Below are positions 1 to 8,522 of a DNA stretch of 64,000 bases, in pieces. This DNA comes from Flavipsychrobacter sp. Its GTDB lineage: Bacteria; Bacteroidota; Bacteroidia; Chitinophagales; Chitinophagaceae. The stretch spans positions 349,591 through 413,590 of the forward strand of contig JAEUVF010000010.1 of assembly GCA_016787265.1 (NCBI GenBank), in the 5' to 3' direction. The position numbers were made by a program, and so were the translations under genes. Position 1 is the stretch's first letter. The number at the start of each line of letters is the position of its first letter. The notes under the pieces are model-generated. The model had not been told where the DNA came from. It saw nothing but the letters and a program-made list of their open reading frames with translations, and searched no databases.

Positions 1-118
1 TAAAAGTTGATCCCACATGCGATGAAGTTAGACATTCCTGTAGAACAATTAATAACCCAAAAACGATACCTGTTGCCGGATTTACCTAATTGTTCTTAAT
101 ATTGTTTGGATATTTCTT
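1..118. other. Left-edge sequence, no gene assignable
   Basis: No reading frame here can be assigned with confidence. Frame 1 is open from position 4 to a TAA at 97-99 but has TAA at its very first codon. Frame 3 is open from 3 to about 90. On the minus strand an ATG at 33-35 could start a gene running off the left edge. These are too short to identify. A divergent gene start or the tail of an upstream gene are both possible. Confidence 0.3.
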
Positions 119-763
119 ATGACAAATTTTGTTCCGATATTTCCCCTTGGTATCGTGGTGTTTCCTGGCGAACAATTGAACCTTCATATTTTCGAACTCC
201 GCTACAAACAACTGATACAGGAATGTGTGGCCGATAATAAAATGTTTGGCATTCCAACTGTTCTGGATAACAAACTGGGTGAATGGGGTACCCTGGTAAG
301 GGTAAAACAGGTGAGCAAAATCTACGACAACGGAGAAATGGATATTGAAACTGAAGGTCTGACGGTTTTTAAAGTGCTGGAGGTGGTGAAATCCATTCCC
401 GATAAATTATACAGTGGTGCCATCGTGCATTACCCCAAAAATGTGGAAGGTTTGGGGAATCGCGAACTGATGCGAAAACTAGTCAGCAATATCCGTGAAC
501 TGCACGAGTTGCTGAAACTGGATAAGAAATTCAATAAACCGGATGACCTCCTGGTAAGTTATGATGTGGCACATCATGCCGGACTATCGATCCAGGAGGA
601 GTATGAAATACTTGGGCTTCTGCATGAGTTGCAGCGACAGGAATATTTAAAGCGTCATCTGGCCAAAGTATTGCCAGTACTGGCCGAGATGGAACAACTC
701 AAGGAAAAAGTTAAACTCAACGGCCATTTTAAAAACCTATCTTCGCTCGATTTTGAGTTGTAA
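119..763 (+). CDS. LON peptidase substrate-binding domain protein
   Basis: The 214-residue protein consists almost entirely of a LON N-terminal (substrate-binding) domain, without the AAA+ or protease parts of Lon. It opens with a Phe-Pro-Leu-Gly-Ile-Val-Val-Phe-Pro-Gly stretch followed by His-Ile-Phe-Glu-Leu-Arg-Tyr, the usual start of the LON/PUA-like fold. The C-terminal third is helical and charged. Stand-alone LON-domain proteins are common in Bacteroidota; their role is not settled and may be substrate recognition for proteolysis. The ATG at 119 follows an A/T-rich leader. It lies 17 bp upstream of coaX and probably heads the transcript running to 4546. Family assignment is firm, function uncertain. 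Confidence 0.85.
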   Translation: MTNFVPIFPLGIVVFPGEQLNLHIFELRYKQLIQECVADNKMFGIPTVLDNKLGEWGTLVRVKQVSKIYDNGEMDIETEGLTVFKVLEVVKSIPDKLYSGAIVHYPKNVEGLGNRELMRKLVSNIRELHELLKLDKKFNKPDDLLVSYDVAHHAGLSIQEEYEILGLLHELQRQEYLKRHLAKVLPVLAEMEQLKEKVKLNGHFKNLSSLDFEL

Positions 764-780
764 ATCCAGCGAAATCCCTT

Positions 781-1506
781 ATGGCGCGCATTACGCTTTG
801 TTTTGATTTTGGAAATACCCGCCAGAAAATGGCCATTTTCACAGATGGTGAATTTTCAGGTGTTCGTTTACTGGAAAGCCTTGAGCCTGCGGCGATTGCT
901 CTCCTGCTGGAGGAATTTCCTGCAGAGAAAATCATCCTTTCCTCAGTAATGAATCATCCGCCTGAGCTGGAAAATCTACTGGCAGAAAAGGCCCATTTCC
1001 ATAAACTTTCACATTTAACCCGGCTCCCCTTTACAACGCCGGTCGGAAAGCCTGAGACAATCGGCGCTGACCGCCTCGCATTGGTGGCGGCATCCGTAAA
1101 TCTATTCCCTGGGAAAAATAACCTGGCTATAGCCCTGGGTACAGCAATTACCTACAATTTTGTCAACCGGAACCATGAGTTCCTGGGTGGGGGTATTTCA
1201 CCCGGGATGGAAATGCGGTTCCGTAGCCTGAAGGATTATACGGCCCTGCTGCCACTGGTGAAAGAAGACTGGAACTTTCCCCTCGTAGGATATGATACAG
1301 TTACAAATATCACCAGCGGCGTGATTCTCGGCATGGCGAAAGAAATAGATGGGTTCATCGATGCTTATAAAGAACGGTATGGGAACTTTAACGTGCTGTT
1401 AACCGGGGGTAATTCGGGCTATTTTGTCCCCCACTTAAAAAACAAGATATTTGCCGACCAGAATTTAATCTTTAAAGGACTGTATGCGATCAGTGAGTGT
1501 AATTAA
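781..1506 (+). CDS. coaX: Type III pantothenate kinase
   Basis: CoaX phosphorylates pantothenate with ATP, the first step of coenzyme A synthesis, in the cytoplasm. The 241-residue protein shows the ASKHA-fold signatures: an N-terminal Asp-Phe-Gly-Asn-Thr phosphate loop (about residues 9-13), a Gly-Ala-Asp-Arg motif with the catalytic aspartate near residue 97, and a Gly-Thr-Ala-Ile-Thr motif near 120. A late Thr-Gly-Gly loop lies near residue 209. Length is normal for the family. The 3' end overlaps the next gene by 23 bp, which suggests translational coupling. No type I (CoaA) kinase is present in the window. Confidence 0.95.
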   Translation: MARITLCFDFGNTRQKMAIFTDGEFSGVRLLESLEPAAIALLLEEFPAEKIILSSVMNHPPELENLLAEKAHFHKLSHLTRLPFTTPVGKPETIGADRLALVAASVNLFPGKNNLAIALGTAITYNFVNRNHEFLGGGISPGMEMRFRSLKDYTALLPLVKEDWNFPLVGYDTVTNITSGVILGMAKEIDGFIDAYKERYGNFNVLLTGGNSGYFVPHLKNKIFADQNLIFKGLYAISECN

Positions 1507-2854
1507 ACAACCAATAAACCTTCTGCTTTTAACCGTACTGCTGTTTTGTGGGATGGTGACCAATGCCCAGGAAAACTCGCCGTACTCCCGTTATGGCTGG
1601 GGTAACCTGGTTCCATCTACCCCGATCGTTACCCGTGGAATGGGCGGTCTTACTACCGGTTATGTTGATTTTGATGAGCGTTACGATGTAAAACAGGGAG
1701 TTCCCCGTTATCTGAAACCCCAATCCATCAACTTTATGAACCCCGCTTCCTATGCCAGGTTAAGGACTACTTCCTTCGACCTGGGGTTTGAAGTTGAAAA
1801 CCAGGTGTTGCAGGAGCGGAATGTTATCGAGAAATACAAAGCAACGTTTGCCAATATATCATATCTCCAGTTGGGGATACCAATCAGTCGCAAACGGAAT
1901 TTCTCGATGGTATTGGGCTTGCGGCCAATTAGCAGAATCAACTATCAGATCCAGTCTTTTGGACGTGAAATCAATCCCGAAACAGGAAACAGTATTGACT
2001 CTACCCTGACCCTCTACCAGGGAAAAGGAGGATCCTACCAGGTGTACATGGGATTGGGTAAGGGTTTTGGAAATTTCAGCATCGGGGCTAATCTTGGATA
2101 CTATTTCGGTACCAAGGACTTCGGAACCCGTAAATCCTTTATCAACGACAGTGTGGTTTATTACAAAGGAAATTACCAGACCAAGATTAATTTCGGTGGT
2201 TTAGCGGTAAATACCGGAGTGCAATACCGTGCCAAGCTTAGCAAAGATATCCGGTTGGTACTTGGAGCAACTGCTACTTTTTCAAGTGAGTACAACGCCA
2301 ATAAGGATATTATCCGCGAAACTTTTGAATATGATAATTCGGGAGGCACCTTTATTCGCGACTCTGTTTACAAGGAAGAAGGTGTTCAGGGGAAACTGGT
2401 ATTTCCTACCACCTATTCAGGTGGTTTCACCATTGAAAGGCAGGATAAATGGATGCTTGGAGCGGAGTACAGTACTACCTCCTGGGACGATTTTCGGATT
2501 TATGATGCGAAAGACTCTGTTGGATCAACCTATATGATGCGTATTGGCGGGCAATTTATTCCAAGTGCCTATGGCTCCAATTATTGGGGAAGGGTAACGT
2601 ATCGTGCAGGGTTTAACTATGGAACAGATTATATCCGGTATGGAGGTGAAGAATTGAAACAGTATAATGTGACCATGGGCTTTGGTTTCCCGGTTCGACC
2701 CAATCGTTTCAGTAACCAGTATACCAACCTGAACCTGGGCCTTGAATTTGGCCGGAGAGGAACTCCCGATACTCGACTCCAGGAAAATATGTTCAGGATT
2801 TCACTGGGTGCTACCCTGAGTGATCTCTGGTTCGTGAAGAGAAAATATGAATAA
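1484..2854 (+). CDS. Outer-membrane protein, probable beta-barrel
   Basis: The 456-residue protein starts with a hydrophobic signal peptide ending near Thr-Asn-Ala-Gln (about residue 29). After that it is built of alternating hydrophobic strands rich in Tyr, Gly and Phe. Near the N-terminus is a Ser-Pro-Tyr-Ser-Arg-Tyr-Gly stretch seen in Bacteroidota outer-membrane proteins. I recognise it only as a member of the long-chain barrel type found beside lptC in this phylum. Its ATG lies inside the end of coaX, and its stop overlaps the lptC start by 8 bp, so it belongs to the same operon. A role in cell-envelope assembly is suggested only by context. Confidence 0.75.
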   Translation: MRSVSVIKQPINLLLLTVLLFCGMVTNAQENSPYSRYGWGNLVPSTPIVTRGMGGLTTGYVDFDERYDVKQGVPRYLKPQSINFMNPASYARLRTTSFDLGFEVENQVLQERNVIEKYKATFANISYLQLGIPISRKRNFSMVLGLRPISRINYQIQSFGREINPETGNSIDSTLTLYQGKGGSYQVYMGLGKGFGNFSIGANLGYYFGTKDFGTRKSFINDSVVYYKGNYQTKINFGGLAVNTGVQYRAKLSKDIRLVLGATATFSSEYNANKDIIRETFEYDNSGGTFIRDSVYKEEGVQGKLVFPTTYSGGFTIERQDKWMLGAEYSTTSWDDFRIYDAKDSVGSTYMMRIGGQFIPSAYGSNYWGRVTYRAGFNYGTDYIRYGGEELKQYNVTMGFGFPVRPNRFSNQYTNLNLGLEFGRRGTPDTRLQENMFRISLGATLSDLWFVKRKYE

Positions 2855-3563
2855 GATCTTTCACGATACAGGCAAGTCCAAATTAACAGCACTGTTAGGG
2901 TGCTGTCTTTTTTTTGGCCTGCTGCTGCCTGCCTGCGAAAACAGCCAGGAAGAACTGGCGGCGCTTTCCAAAACTAGGATTGCTGTGGAAGAAGCCAAAT
3001 CCATTGAAAGCTATCTCAGCCAGGGGGGCAAGATGAAAGCCAAATTAACAGCGCCGGTTATGAACCGTTACCAGGCAGACTCCCCCTATATCGAATTCCC
3101 CAGGAGCCTGCACGTTGATTTTTATAATGATAGTCTTCAGGTGCAGAGCGAGCTGTTTTCGAAATATGGCCGTTATCGGGAAACGGAGCAGAAGGTTTTT
3201 CTGCGCGACAGTGTATTGGTTTTCAATAATCGGAAAGACACGTTGAAATGCGAGGAATTATGGTGGGATCAGAACAAGGAAATGTTTTACACCGATAAAG
3301 ATGTTGAGATCCACCAGCCGGATAAAATTATTTATGGTAAAGGATTGGAAGCGGACCAATCGTTTAACTGGTACCTGATCAAACAGATCACGGGCCAGGT
3401 GATGGTTCCAAAAGGAGGTTTTGGTCCGGCAACCTCAGTTGACTCTACAGGTTCTACTGCCGTTGATTCAACCACAGACAGAGCTCTGCCAGCGTCCAGG
3501 CCGGCACCCGCTGCTCCTGTTCCGCCTGCCCGAAGAGACAGTTTGCAAATCAAACAGCAATGA
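2847..3563 (+). CDS. lptC: LPS export protein LptC, lipoprotein type
   Basis: LptC is the membrane-anchored periplasmic bridge that accepts lipopolysaccharide from the LptB2FG transporter. The 238-residue protein has a hydrophobic N-terminus with a Leu-Pro-Ala-Cys lipobox at about residues 27-30, so it is anchored by lipid rather than by a membrane helix. A beta-jellyroll LptC domain covers about residues 45-190. The last 45 residues form a Ser/Thr/Pro/Ala-rich tail that looks disordered and is not part of the family core. The start overlaps the upstream barrel gene by 8 bp and the end overlaps the next gene by 4 bp (ATGA). The partner ATPase gene lptB is at 16588-17379. Confidence 0.85.
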   Translation: MNKIFHDTGKSKLTALLGCCLFFGLLLPACENSQEELAALSKTRIAVEEAKSIESYLSQGGKMKAKLTAPVMNRYQADSPYIEFPRSLHVDFYNDSLQVQSELFSKYGRYRETEQKVFLRDSVLVFNNRKDTLKCEELWWDQNKEMFYTDKDVEIHQPDKIIYGKGLEADQSFNWYLIKQITGQVMVPKGGFGPATSVDSTGSTAVDSTTDRALPASRPAPAAPVPPARRDSLQIKQQ

Positions 3564-4546
3564 TATATCGTCGCATGGGCCGAACCGGCCTTCAATTAAG
3601 CGCCTTGAGCTTTGGAAGCTGGGTAAGTTTTCACAGGCAAATTGGGGATGCCACAGCAGATGAGCTGATGAGTATCGCTTATGAACAGGGAATCAATTTC
3701 TTTGATAACGCGGAGGGATATGCACTTGGTGAGAGTGAAAAAATGATGGGCCGCGTACTTAAAACCAAGGATTGGGATCGCAGTTCCTATGTGTTGTCCA
3801 GTAAAGTATTTTTCGGCTGGCGCAAGGAGAATAAACCCAATCAAACGGGTTTGAGCCGAAAACATATTGTGGAAGCCTGTCACGAAGCACTGGATCGCCT
3901 TCAAACGGAGTACCTGGATCTTTATTTCTGTCACCGTCCCGACCCCGCTGTTCCGATTGAAGAAGTGGTTTGGACCATGCACAACCTGATTACCCAGGGT
4001 AAGATACTCTATTGGGGTACCAGCATGTGGAGTGGTGCTGAAATCATGGAAGCCCATCGTGTTGCACAACAATACCGCCTGATTGGTCCTGTGGTGGAAC
4101 AACCACAATACAATCTATTTGAACGTATGAAGATGGAACAGGATTACCTGCCTGTATTCCAGAACGTGGGAATGGGAACCACCATCTGGAGTCCGCTGGC
4201 GGCGGGTTTCCTGACCGGAAAGTACCTTCAGGGCATGCCGGAAGGAAGCCGGCTGGGGCTTGAAGGATTTGAATGGCTCAGGGATCGATGGTTGCAGGAT
4301 GAAAAAATCGCTAAACTGAAAAAACTAAATGAGCTGGCTGTGGAGTTGGGGGTTTCCCTTGGTAACCTGTCGATCGCCTGGACGCTGGCCAACCCGAATA
4401 CCACTACCGCCATACTGGGAGCCACCCGCAAAGAGCAGCTTGCCGACAACCTGAAAGCGCTGGATGTATTACCGTTTCTGACGCCGCAAGTTCTGGCAAG
4501 GATCGACGAAATCATGGGAAATAAACCCTTCTTCAACCTCGCCTAA
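3560..4546 (+). CDS. Aldo/keto reductase, Kv-beta-like family
   Basis: This is a cytoplasmic NADPH-dependent oxidoreductase of the aldo/keto reductase superfamily, closest in style to the potassium-channel beta-subunit group. The 328-residue TIM barrel shows the catalytic tetrad: Asp in Phe-Phe-Asp-Asn-Ala-Glu near residue 50, Tyr in Glu-Gly-Tyr near 55, Lys in Ser-Ser-Lys-Val near 84, and His in Cys-His-Arg-Pro near 124. A C-terminal Ile-Leu-Gly-Ala-Thr segment is typical for cofactor binding. The physiological substrate cannot be read from the sequence. It is the last gene of the operon from 119. A 4-bp overlap couples it to lptC, and a repeat and a terminator follow. Confidence 0.9.
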   Translation: MIYRRMGRTGLQLSALSFGSWVSFHRQIGDATADELMSIAYEQGINFFDNAEGYALGESEKMMGRVLKTKDWDRSSYVLSSKVFFGWRKENKPNQTGLSRKHIVEACHEALDRLQTEYLDLYFCHRPDPAVPIEEVVWTMHNLITQGKILYWGTSMWSGAEIMEAHRVAQQYRLIGPVVEQPQYNLFERMKMEQDYLPVFQNVGMGTTIWSPLAAGFLTGKYLQGMPEGSRLGLEGFEWLRDRWLQDEKIAKLKKLNELAVELGVSLGNLSIAWTLANPNTTTAILGATRKEQLADNLKALDVLPFLTPQVLARIDEIMGNKPFFNLA

Positions 4547-4556
4547 AACATTCTCC

Positions 4557-4605
4557 ATCGGTCGGGTGCCATCCGCCTCGGCGGAGTGCCACCGGTCGGG
4601 TGGCA
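4557..4605. repeat. GGTCGGGTGGC-type dispersed repeat, copy 1
   Basis: Two direct copies of a 15-mer of the form A(T/C)CGGTCGGGTG(C/G)CA occur at 4558-4572 and about 4590-4604. They flank a small perfect hairpin, TCCGCC-TC-GGCGGA. The same 15-mers occur inside the gene at 11529-13436 (12719-12757), and related sequences lie at 13437-13486 and 40277-40288. The element lies between the aldo/keto reductase stop and its terminator. Confidence 0.75.
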
Positions 4606-4610
4606 AAGAA

Positions 4611-4642
4611 AAAACCCGATGCAATGGACTGCATCGGGTTTT
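4611..4642 (+). terminator. Rho-independent terminator after the coaX-lptC operon
   Basis: A perfect 13-bp stem, AAAACCCGATGCA at 4611-4623 and its complement at 4630-4642, closes a 6-nt loop. A-tract and T-tract flank the stem on its two sides, so it could work in both directions. It lies 64 bp after the aldo/keto reductase stop and ends the + strand operon. Confidence 0.85.
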
Positions 4643-5148
4643 AAATTCTTTGTACGTTCAGAACCAACGGGTCTCGGCCATCGATAGGTACAAATTTTTT
4701 TCAGGACGTGGTCATTCTTTAGGAATTGGATCTGATAATGGATTCTAAAAACTTACTACTTTGTCAGGTCAACGAGATCGAATCACTTGGTCTTTCTTCG
4801 GAACATTGGTTTTTTCTTGGTCTTTCTACCGGATAATTGGATACTTGGTCTTTTTTGGATATTGTGATGCTCTTGGTTTTTCGGCTTTCGCCTTTAGGAT
4901 CTTGGATACTTGGTTTTTTTTGGATTTTGGAAGTCCGATTTACATCGGTCTGGTTTTTCTTTAGGATTTGGGTGATTTGATATCGATCACTGACATAACA
5001 AAAGTATAAACCACCGGCAACCTGCACAAGAGGGCTATTGCTGAATTTGCTCACTTCATGATTTACTGGAGATTTCGTAGAATTACGAGAGGAAATCTGG
5101 TAGAACTCACCTAACTTTCGTTAGTATATTGAAAATAAACGATTTGTC
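4643..5148. repeat. Gene-free T/G-rich region of degenerate short repeats
   Basis: No credible gene is present in these 506 bp. From about 4710 to 4980 the + strand is very rich in T and G and is built from imperfect copies of two phrases. One is CTTTAGGA(A/T)(C/T)TTGGAT, near 4716, 4891 and 4958. The other is TTGGATACTTGGT(C/T)TTTTTTGGAT, near 4837 and 4903. Shorter ACTTGGTCTTT pieces occur near 4784 and 4816. The open frame on the minus strand is a low-complexity by-product. From 4981 to 5148 the sequence is unremarkable and must hold the promoter of the next gene, though no clean TAnnTTTG was found. Confidence 0.6.
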
Positions 5149-5970
5149 ATGTCATTCAACAATAAAAACATCCTGATTACAGGCGGTTCGAGGGGTATCG
5201 GAAAGTCCATCGCGATGCGATTAGCCGCAGATGGAGCCAATATTGCGATCGCAGCAAAAACTGCAGAGCCCCATCCCAAACTGGAAGGCACCATTTTTAC
5301 GGCTGCTGAAGATATAAAGGCAGCCGGTGCGGGAAAAGTACTTCCCCTGCAGACTGATATTCGTTTTGAAGAGAGCATTGAACAGGCCGTTCAGGCTACC
5401 GTAAGCGAGTTTGGCGGAATTGATATACTTATAAATAATGCCAGTGCAATCAGCCTGACCCCCACCGAGCAAACTGAAGCCAAGCGCTGGGACCTGATGC
5501 ATGGGATCAATGTTCGGGGAACCTTCCTGATGTCAAAAGCCTGCATCCCGCATCTTAAGAAATCGCACAATCCGCATATTCTGAATTTATCTCCACCGCT
5601 GAATATGGATCCCCGCTGGTTTGCGCCCCACCTGGCCTATACAATGAGTAAATACGGGATGAGCATGGTTGTATTCGGATTAGCTGAAGAATTAAAGCCC
5701 CATCGTATTGCCGCCAATGCCCTTTGGCCTAAAACAACCATCGCAACAGCCGCGGTTGAAAACCTGTTGGGAGGTGATTTTCTGATGCAAAGGAGCCGCA
5801 CTCCTGAAATTGTAGCCGATGCGGCTTATTTTATCCTTCAACGCCCATCCTTCGAATGCACCGGAAATTTCTTCATCGATGAAGATGTCCTTTCTGCGGA
5901 AGGCATAACTGATTTCACCAAATATGCAGTGAATCCGAACCAGAAGCTGATGAATGATTTGTTTGTATGA
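5149..5970 (+). CDS. Short-chain dehydrogenase, HSDL2-like
   Basis: The 273-residue Rossmann protein belongs to the SDR superfamily and resembles hydroxysteroid dehydrogenase-like protein 2. It shows the cofactor motif Thr-Gly-Gly-Ser-Arg-Gly-Ile-Gly (residues 11-18), Asn-Asn-Ala-Ser near 99, a catalytic Ser in Leu-Ser-Pro-Pro near 143 and Tyr-x-x-x-Lys near 164-168. The Ser-Pro-Pro-Leu-Asn and Trp-Phe-Ala-Pro-His stretches are characteristic of the HSDL2 branch. The SCP2 domain of the eukaryotic protein is absent. The substrate is unknown and may be a fatty or acyl compound. It is a monocistronic gene facing lysS across a long hairpin. Confidence 0.85.
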   Translation: MSFNNKNILITGGSRGIGKSIAMRLAADGANIAIAAKTAEPHPKLEGTIFTAAEDIKAAGAGKVLPLQTDIRFEESIEQAVQATVSEFGGIDILINNASAISLTPTEQTEAKRWDLMHGINVRGTFLMSKACIPHLKKSHNPHILNLSPPLNMDPRWFAPHLAYTMSKYGMSMVVFGLAEELKPHRIAANALWPKTTIATAAVENLLGGDFLMQRSRTPEIVADAAYFILQRPSFECTGNFFIDEDVLSAEGITDFTKYAVNPNQKLMNDLFV

Positions 5971-5974
5971 AGAA

Positions 5975-6038
5975 GTGAAAAGTGAAAGGTGAAAAGTGAA
6001 AGAACCCACCCTTTCACTTTTCACCTTTCACTTTTCAC
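5975..6038. terminator. 28-bp heptad-repeat hairpin between convergent genes
   Basis: Arms at 5975-6002 and 6011-6038 are perfectly complementary over 28 bp and enclose an 8-nt loop. Each arm is four tandem 7-mers of the form GTGAAA(A/G). The right arm covers the last codons and stop of lysS. The position between two convergent genes fits a bidirectional terminator. The tandem heptad make-up marks it as a repeat family rather than an ordinary terminator. Confidence 0.75.
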
Positions 6039-7548
6039 CTATTCCTTCCGGTCTCATCTGAGGGAACAACAGCACATCCTGAATCGATGGCTGGTTGGTC
6101 AGCAACATACAAAGACGATCAATACCTATTCCAATTCCCGCAGTTGGCGGCATTCCATATTCGAGTGCGCGGAGAAAATCCTGATCAATAAACATCGCCT
6201 CATCATCACCCCGTTCCATCAATTTGGACTGCTCTTCAAAACGTTCCCGCTGATCGATCGGATCATTCAGTTCAGAATAGGCATTCGCGATTTCTTTTCC
6301 GTTGATCATTAGCTCGAAACGCTCTACCAGTCCGGGTTTGCTACGATGTTTCTTTGTCAGCGGACTCATCTCCACCGGGTAATCAATTATAAAGGTGGGT
6401 TGTATATACGTGTGCTCACTGGTATCGCCAAAAATCTCATCAATCAGTTTGCCTTTTCCGATAGTTGGAGCTACATCAATCTTCAGTTGTTTACAAACTT
6501 CCCGTAATCCAGCTTCATCTTTTTCACTGATATCGACTCCTGTATTCTCCTTGATTGCATCAAAGATGGAAATGCGTTTGAAAGGAGCTTTGAAACTGAT
6601 GGTTTTTTCGCCCACCGGAATTTCCGTGGTACCATGTAAGGCAATAGCTACCTGCTCAAGCAACTGCTCGGTAGTTTCCATCATCCAGTTGTAATCCTTA
6701 TAAGCAGTATACCATTCCAGGATCGTAAACTCAGGGTTATGGGTGCGATCCATTCCCTCGTTTCGGAAGTTCCGGCTGAACTCATACACCCAGTCGAACC
6801 CGCCAACGATGCAACGCTTCAGGTATAATTCGTTGGCAATACGCAGGTAAAATGGAACATCCAATGCATTGTGATGTGTGATAAAGGGGCGAGCTGCTGC
6901 ACCACCTGGAATCGCCTGCAATACCGGCGTATCCACTTCCAATGCTCCGCGATCATTCAGAAAATCACGGATGGTATTGATCATCTTGCTGCGCTTCACA
7001 AACGTATCACGTACCTGCGGATTGATCACCAGGTCGGCATAGCGCTGGCGATATTTGAACTCCGGATCGGTCACTTCATCAAATGTTTGGCCATCTGCTT
7101 CTTTCACAACCGGCAATGGTTTCAGCGATTTGGTCAGCATGGTGAGTTCCGTCACATGTACAGATGTTTCACCGGTTTTGGTAGTGAAAACAAATCCTTT
7201 CACCCCGAATATATCTCCCAGGTCGGTCAGGTGTTTCCAGACTTTATCGTAGAGGGATTTGTCCTCGCCCGGACAAATATCATCACGTCTTACATAAATC
7301 TGGATCCGGCCGGTGCTGTCCTGCAGTACCGCGAAACTGGCTTTTCCCATATCCCGCACACTCATGATGCGGCCGGCCAGGCATACTTCGGCGAAATCGG
7401 CTTTATTCTCTTCGCCTTTATAATGACTTTTAATATATGCGGCGTTTGTATTGACAGGGTAAAGGGGCGCAGGATAGGGGTCAATTCCCAGTTCCTGCAG
7501 TTGGTTCAGTTTCTCTCTACGGATCAGTTCTTGTTCAGATAAATGCAT
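6028..7548 (-). CDS. lysS: Lysyl-tRNA synthetase, class II
   Basis: LysS charges tRNA-Lys with lysine in the cytoplasm. The start was placed at the ATG at 7546-7548 (Met-His-Leu-Ser-Glu-Gln), giving 506 residues as usual for bacterial LysS; an extension to 7590 lacks family similarity. An N-terminal OB-fold anticodon domain covers about residues 50-170. The class II catalytic core follows, with motif 2 (Arg-Asn-Phe-Arg-Asn-Glu) near 260 and motif 3 (Gly-Ile-Gly-Ile-Asp-Arg) near 480. The last three codons and stop lie inside the arm of the 28-bp hairpin, so the repeat supplies the C-terminal residues. It appears monocistronic. Confidence 0.95.
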   Translation of the reverse strand: MHLSEQELIRREKLNQLQELGIDPYPAPLYPVNTNAAYIKSHYKGEENKADFAEVCLAGRIMSVRDMGKASFAVLQDSTGRIQIYVRRDDICPGEDKSLYDKVWKHLTDLGDIFGVKGFVFTTKTGETSVHVTELTMLTKSLKPLPVVKEADGQTFDEVTDPEFKYRQRYADLVINPQVRDTFVKRSKMINTIRDFLNDRGALEVDTPVLQAIPGGAAARPFITHHNALDVPFYLRIANELYLKRCIVGGFDWVYEFSRNFRNEGMDRTHNPEFTILEWYTAYKDYNWMMETTEQLLEQVAIALHGTTEIPVGEKTISFKAPFKRISIFDAIKENTGVDISEKDEAGLREVCKQLKIDVAPTIGKGKLIDEIFGDTSEHTYIQPTFIIDYPVEMSPLTKKHRSKPGLVERFELMINGKEIANAYSELNDPIDQRERFEEQSKLMERGDDEAMFIDQDFLRALEYGMPPTAGIGIGIDRLCMLLTNQPSIQDVLLFPQMRPEGIGEK

Positions 7549-7567
7549 GCTGCCAAAATTTGAAGCG

Positions 7568-7575
7568 CAAAAATA
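7568..7575 (-). promoter_or_regulatory. Candidate -7 element for lysS
   Basis: On the minus strand this reads TATTTTTG, an exact match to the Bacteroidota -7 consensus TAnnTTTG, 19 nt before the chosen lysS start. No TTG lies at the expected 17-20 nt upstream, so support is partial. Confidence 0.4.
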
Positions 7576-7641
7576 ACGCATCCGCTGCAAAGGCAGACAT
7601 TACAATTCTTTAATACATGGTTCACATGGGGGTAATATCCA

Positions 7642-8505
7642 ATGGGGAATTTCGAAAAACATCCCATTATGGAAAGACGTCCCCTTGATGTAGCCATCTT
7701 ATCCGATCTCCACCTGGGTACTTATGGAGCAAAAGCAAAAGAGGTGCTGAATTACCTCAGGAGCATCGCACCTCAAATGCTGATCCTCAATGGGGATATC
7801 ATCGATGCCTGGCAGTTCAGCAAACACTATTTCCCGGCGAGTCATATGGCTGTTGTGAAAGAAATTCTCTGTATGCTCGCAAAAGGAACCAGGGTTATCT
7901 ATATCACCGGCAACCACGATGAGATTATGCGAAGGTATTCCGGGGTTGAACTGGGTAATTTTCAATTAACCGATAAACTGGTGATTGAAATCAATTCCAA
8001 AATGACCTGGATCTTTCATGGTGATGTTTTTGACAATACCACTCGCGGCTCCGCGAAATTCTGGGCTAAACTGGGTAGCAATGGATATGGTTTTCTGATG
8101 TTGCTGAACCGTGGAATTAATTCAATAATGAAAGTGTTGGGCCGTGAACGGGTGAGTTTATCCAAGTCCATTATGGCGGGGGTGAATAAAGCTGTGATCC
8201 GTATCAATGATTTTGAAATGACAGCGGCCGAAATCGCCATCGAAAAAAAATATGATTACGTGATATGCGGACATATTCACCAGCCGCAAAAGCGGATGGT
8301 TGAAACGGAAGAAGGTAAAGTAATGTATCTGAACAGCGGTGATTGGGTGGAACATATGACATCACTTGAGTTTTATCAGAACGACTGGCATATCTACACC
8401 TACGATGAAAAACAATTTGCCAACAGTAAACTGGAAATTGAAAAAACGGACCTCACTGTCGTGACCGATGTAGTGAATTTTTATGTGCAATCGCTGGCGA
8501 TATAA
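7642..8505 (+). CDS. LpxH-like metallophosphoesterase
   Basis: The 287-residue protein is a calcineurin-type phosphoesterase. Motifs in order are Ser-Asp-Leu-His-Leu-Gly near residue 20, Gly-Asp-Ile-Ile-Asp near 52, Gly-Asn-His-Asp-Glu near 92, His-Gly-Asp near 129, and Gly-His-Ile-His near 211. Together they build the two-metal site. It resembles UDP-2,3-diacylglucosamine diphosphatase (LpxH, lipid A pathway) and its relatives, but the exact substrate is not certain. ATG 7642 was chosen; a second in-frame ATG at 7669 is possible. It lies 17 bp upstream of a glycosyltransferase gene, a pairing often seen in Bacteroidota, which suggests a joint role in envelope glycolipids. Confidence 0.85.
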   Translation: MGNFEKHPIMERRPLDVAILSDLHLGTYGAKAKEVLNYLRSIAPQMLILNGDIIDAWQFSKHYFPASHMAVVKEILCMLAKGTRVIYITGNHDEIMRRYSGVELGNFQLTDKLVIEINSKMTWIFHGDVFDNTTRGSAKFWAKLGSNGYGFLMLLNRGINSIMKVLGRERVSLSKSIMAGVNKAVIRINDFEMTAAEIAIEKKYDYVICGHIHQPQKRMVETEEGKVMYLNSGDWVEHMTSLEFYQNDWHIYTYDEKQFANSKLEIEKTDLTVVTDVVNFYVQSLAI

Positions 8506-8522
8506 ACCCTAAAAAAACAGGT

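Noticed and set aside
22-99. Frame-1 open reading stretch at the left edge
   Set aside because: Preceded in frame by TAA at position 1 and too short to identify; could equally be noncoding.
4764-5054. Minus-strand open frame of 96 codons in the T/G-rich block
   Set aside because: Lys/Ser/Gln-rich low-complexity product of degenerate repeats, no domain, no partner signal.
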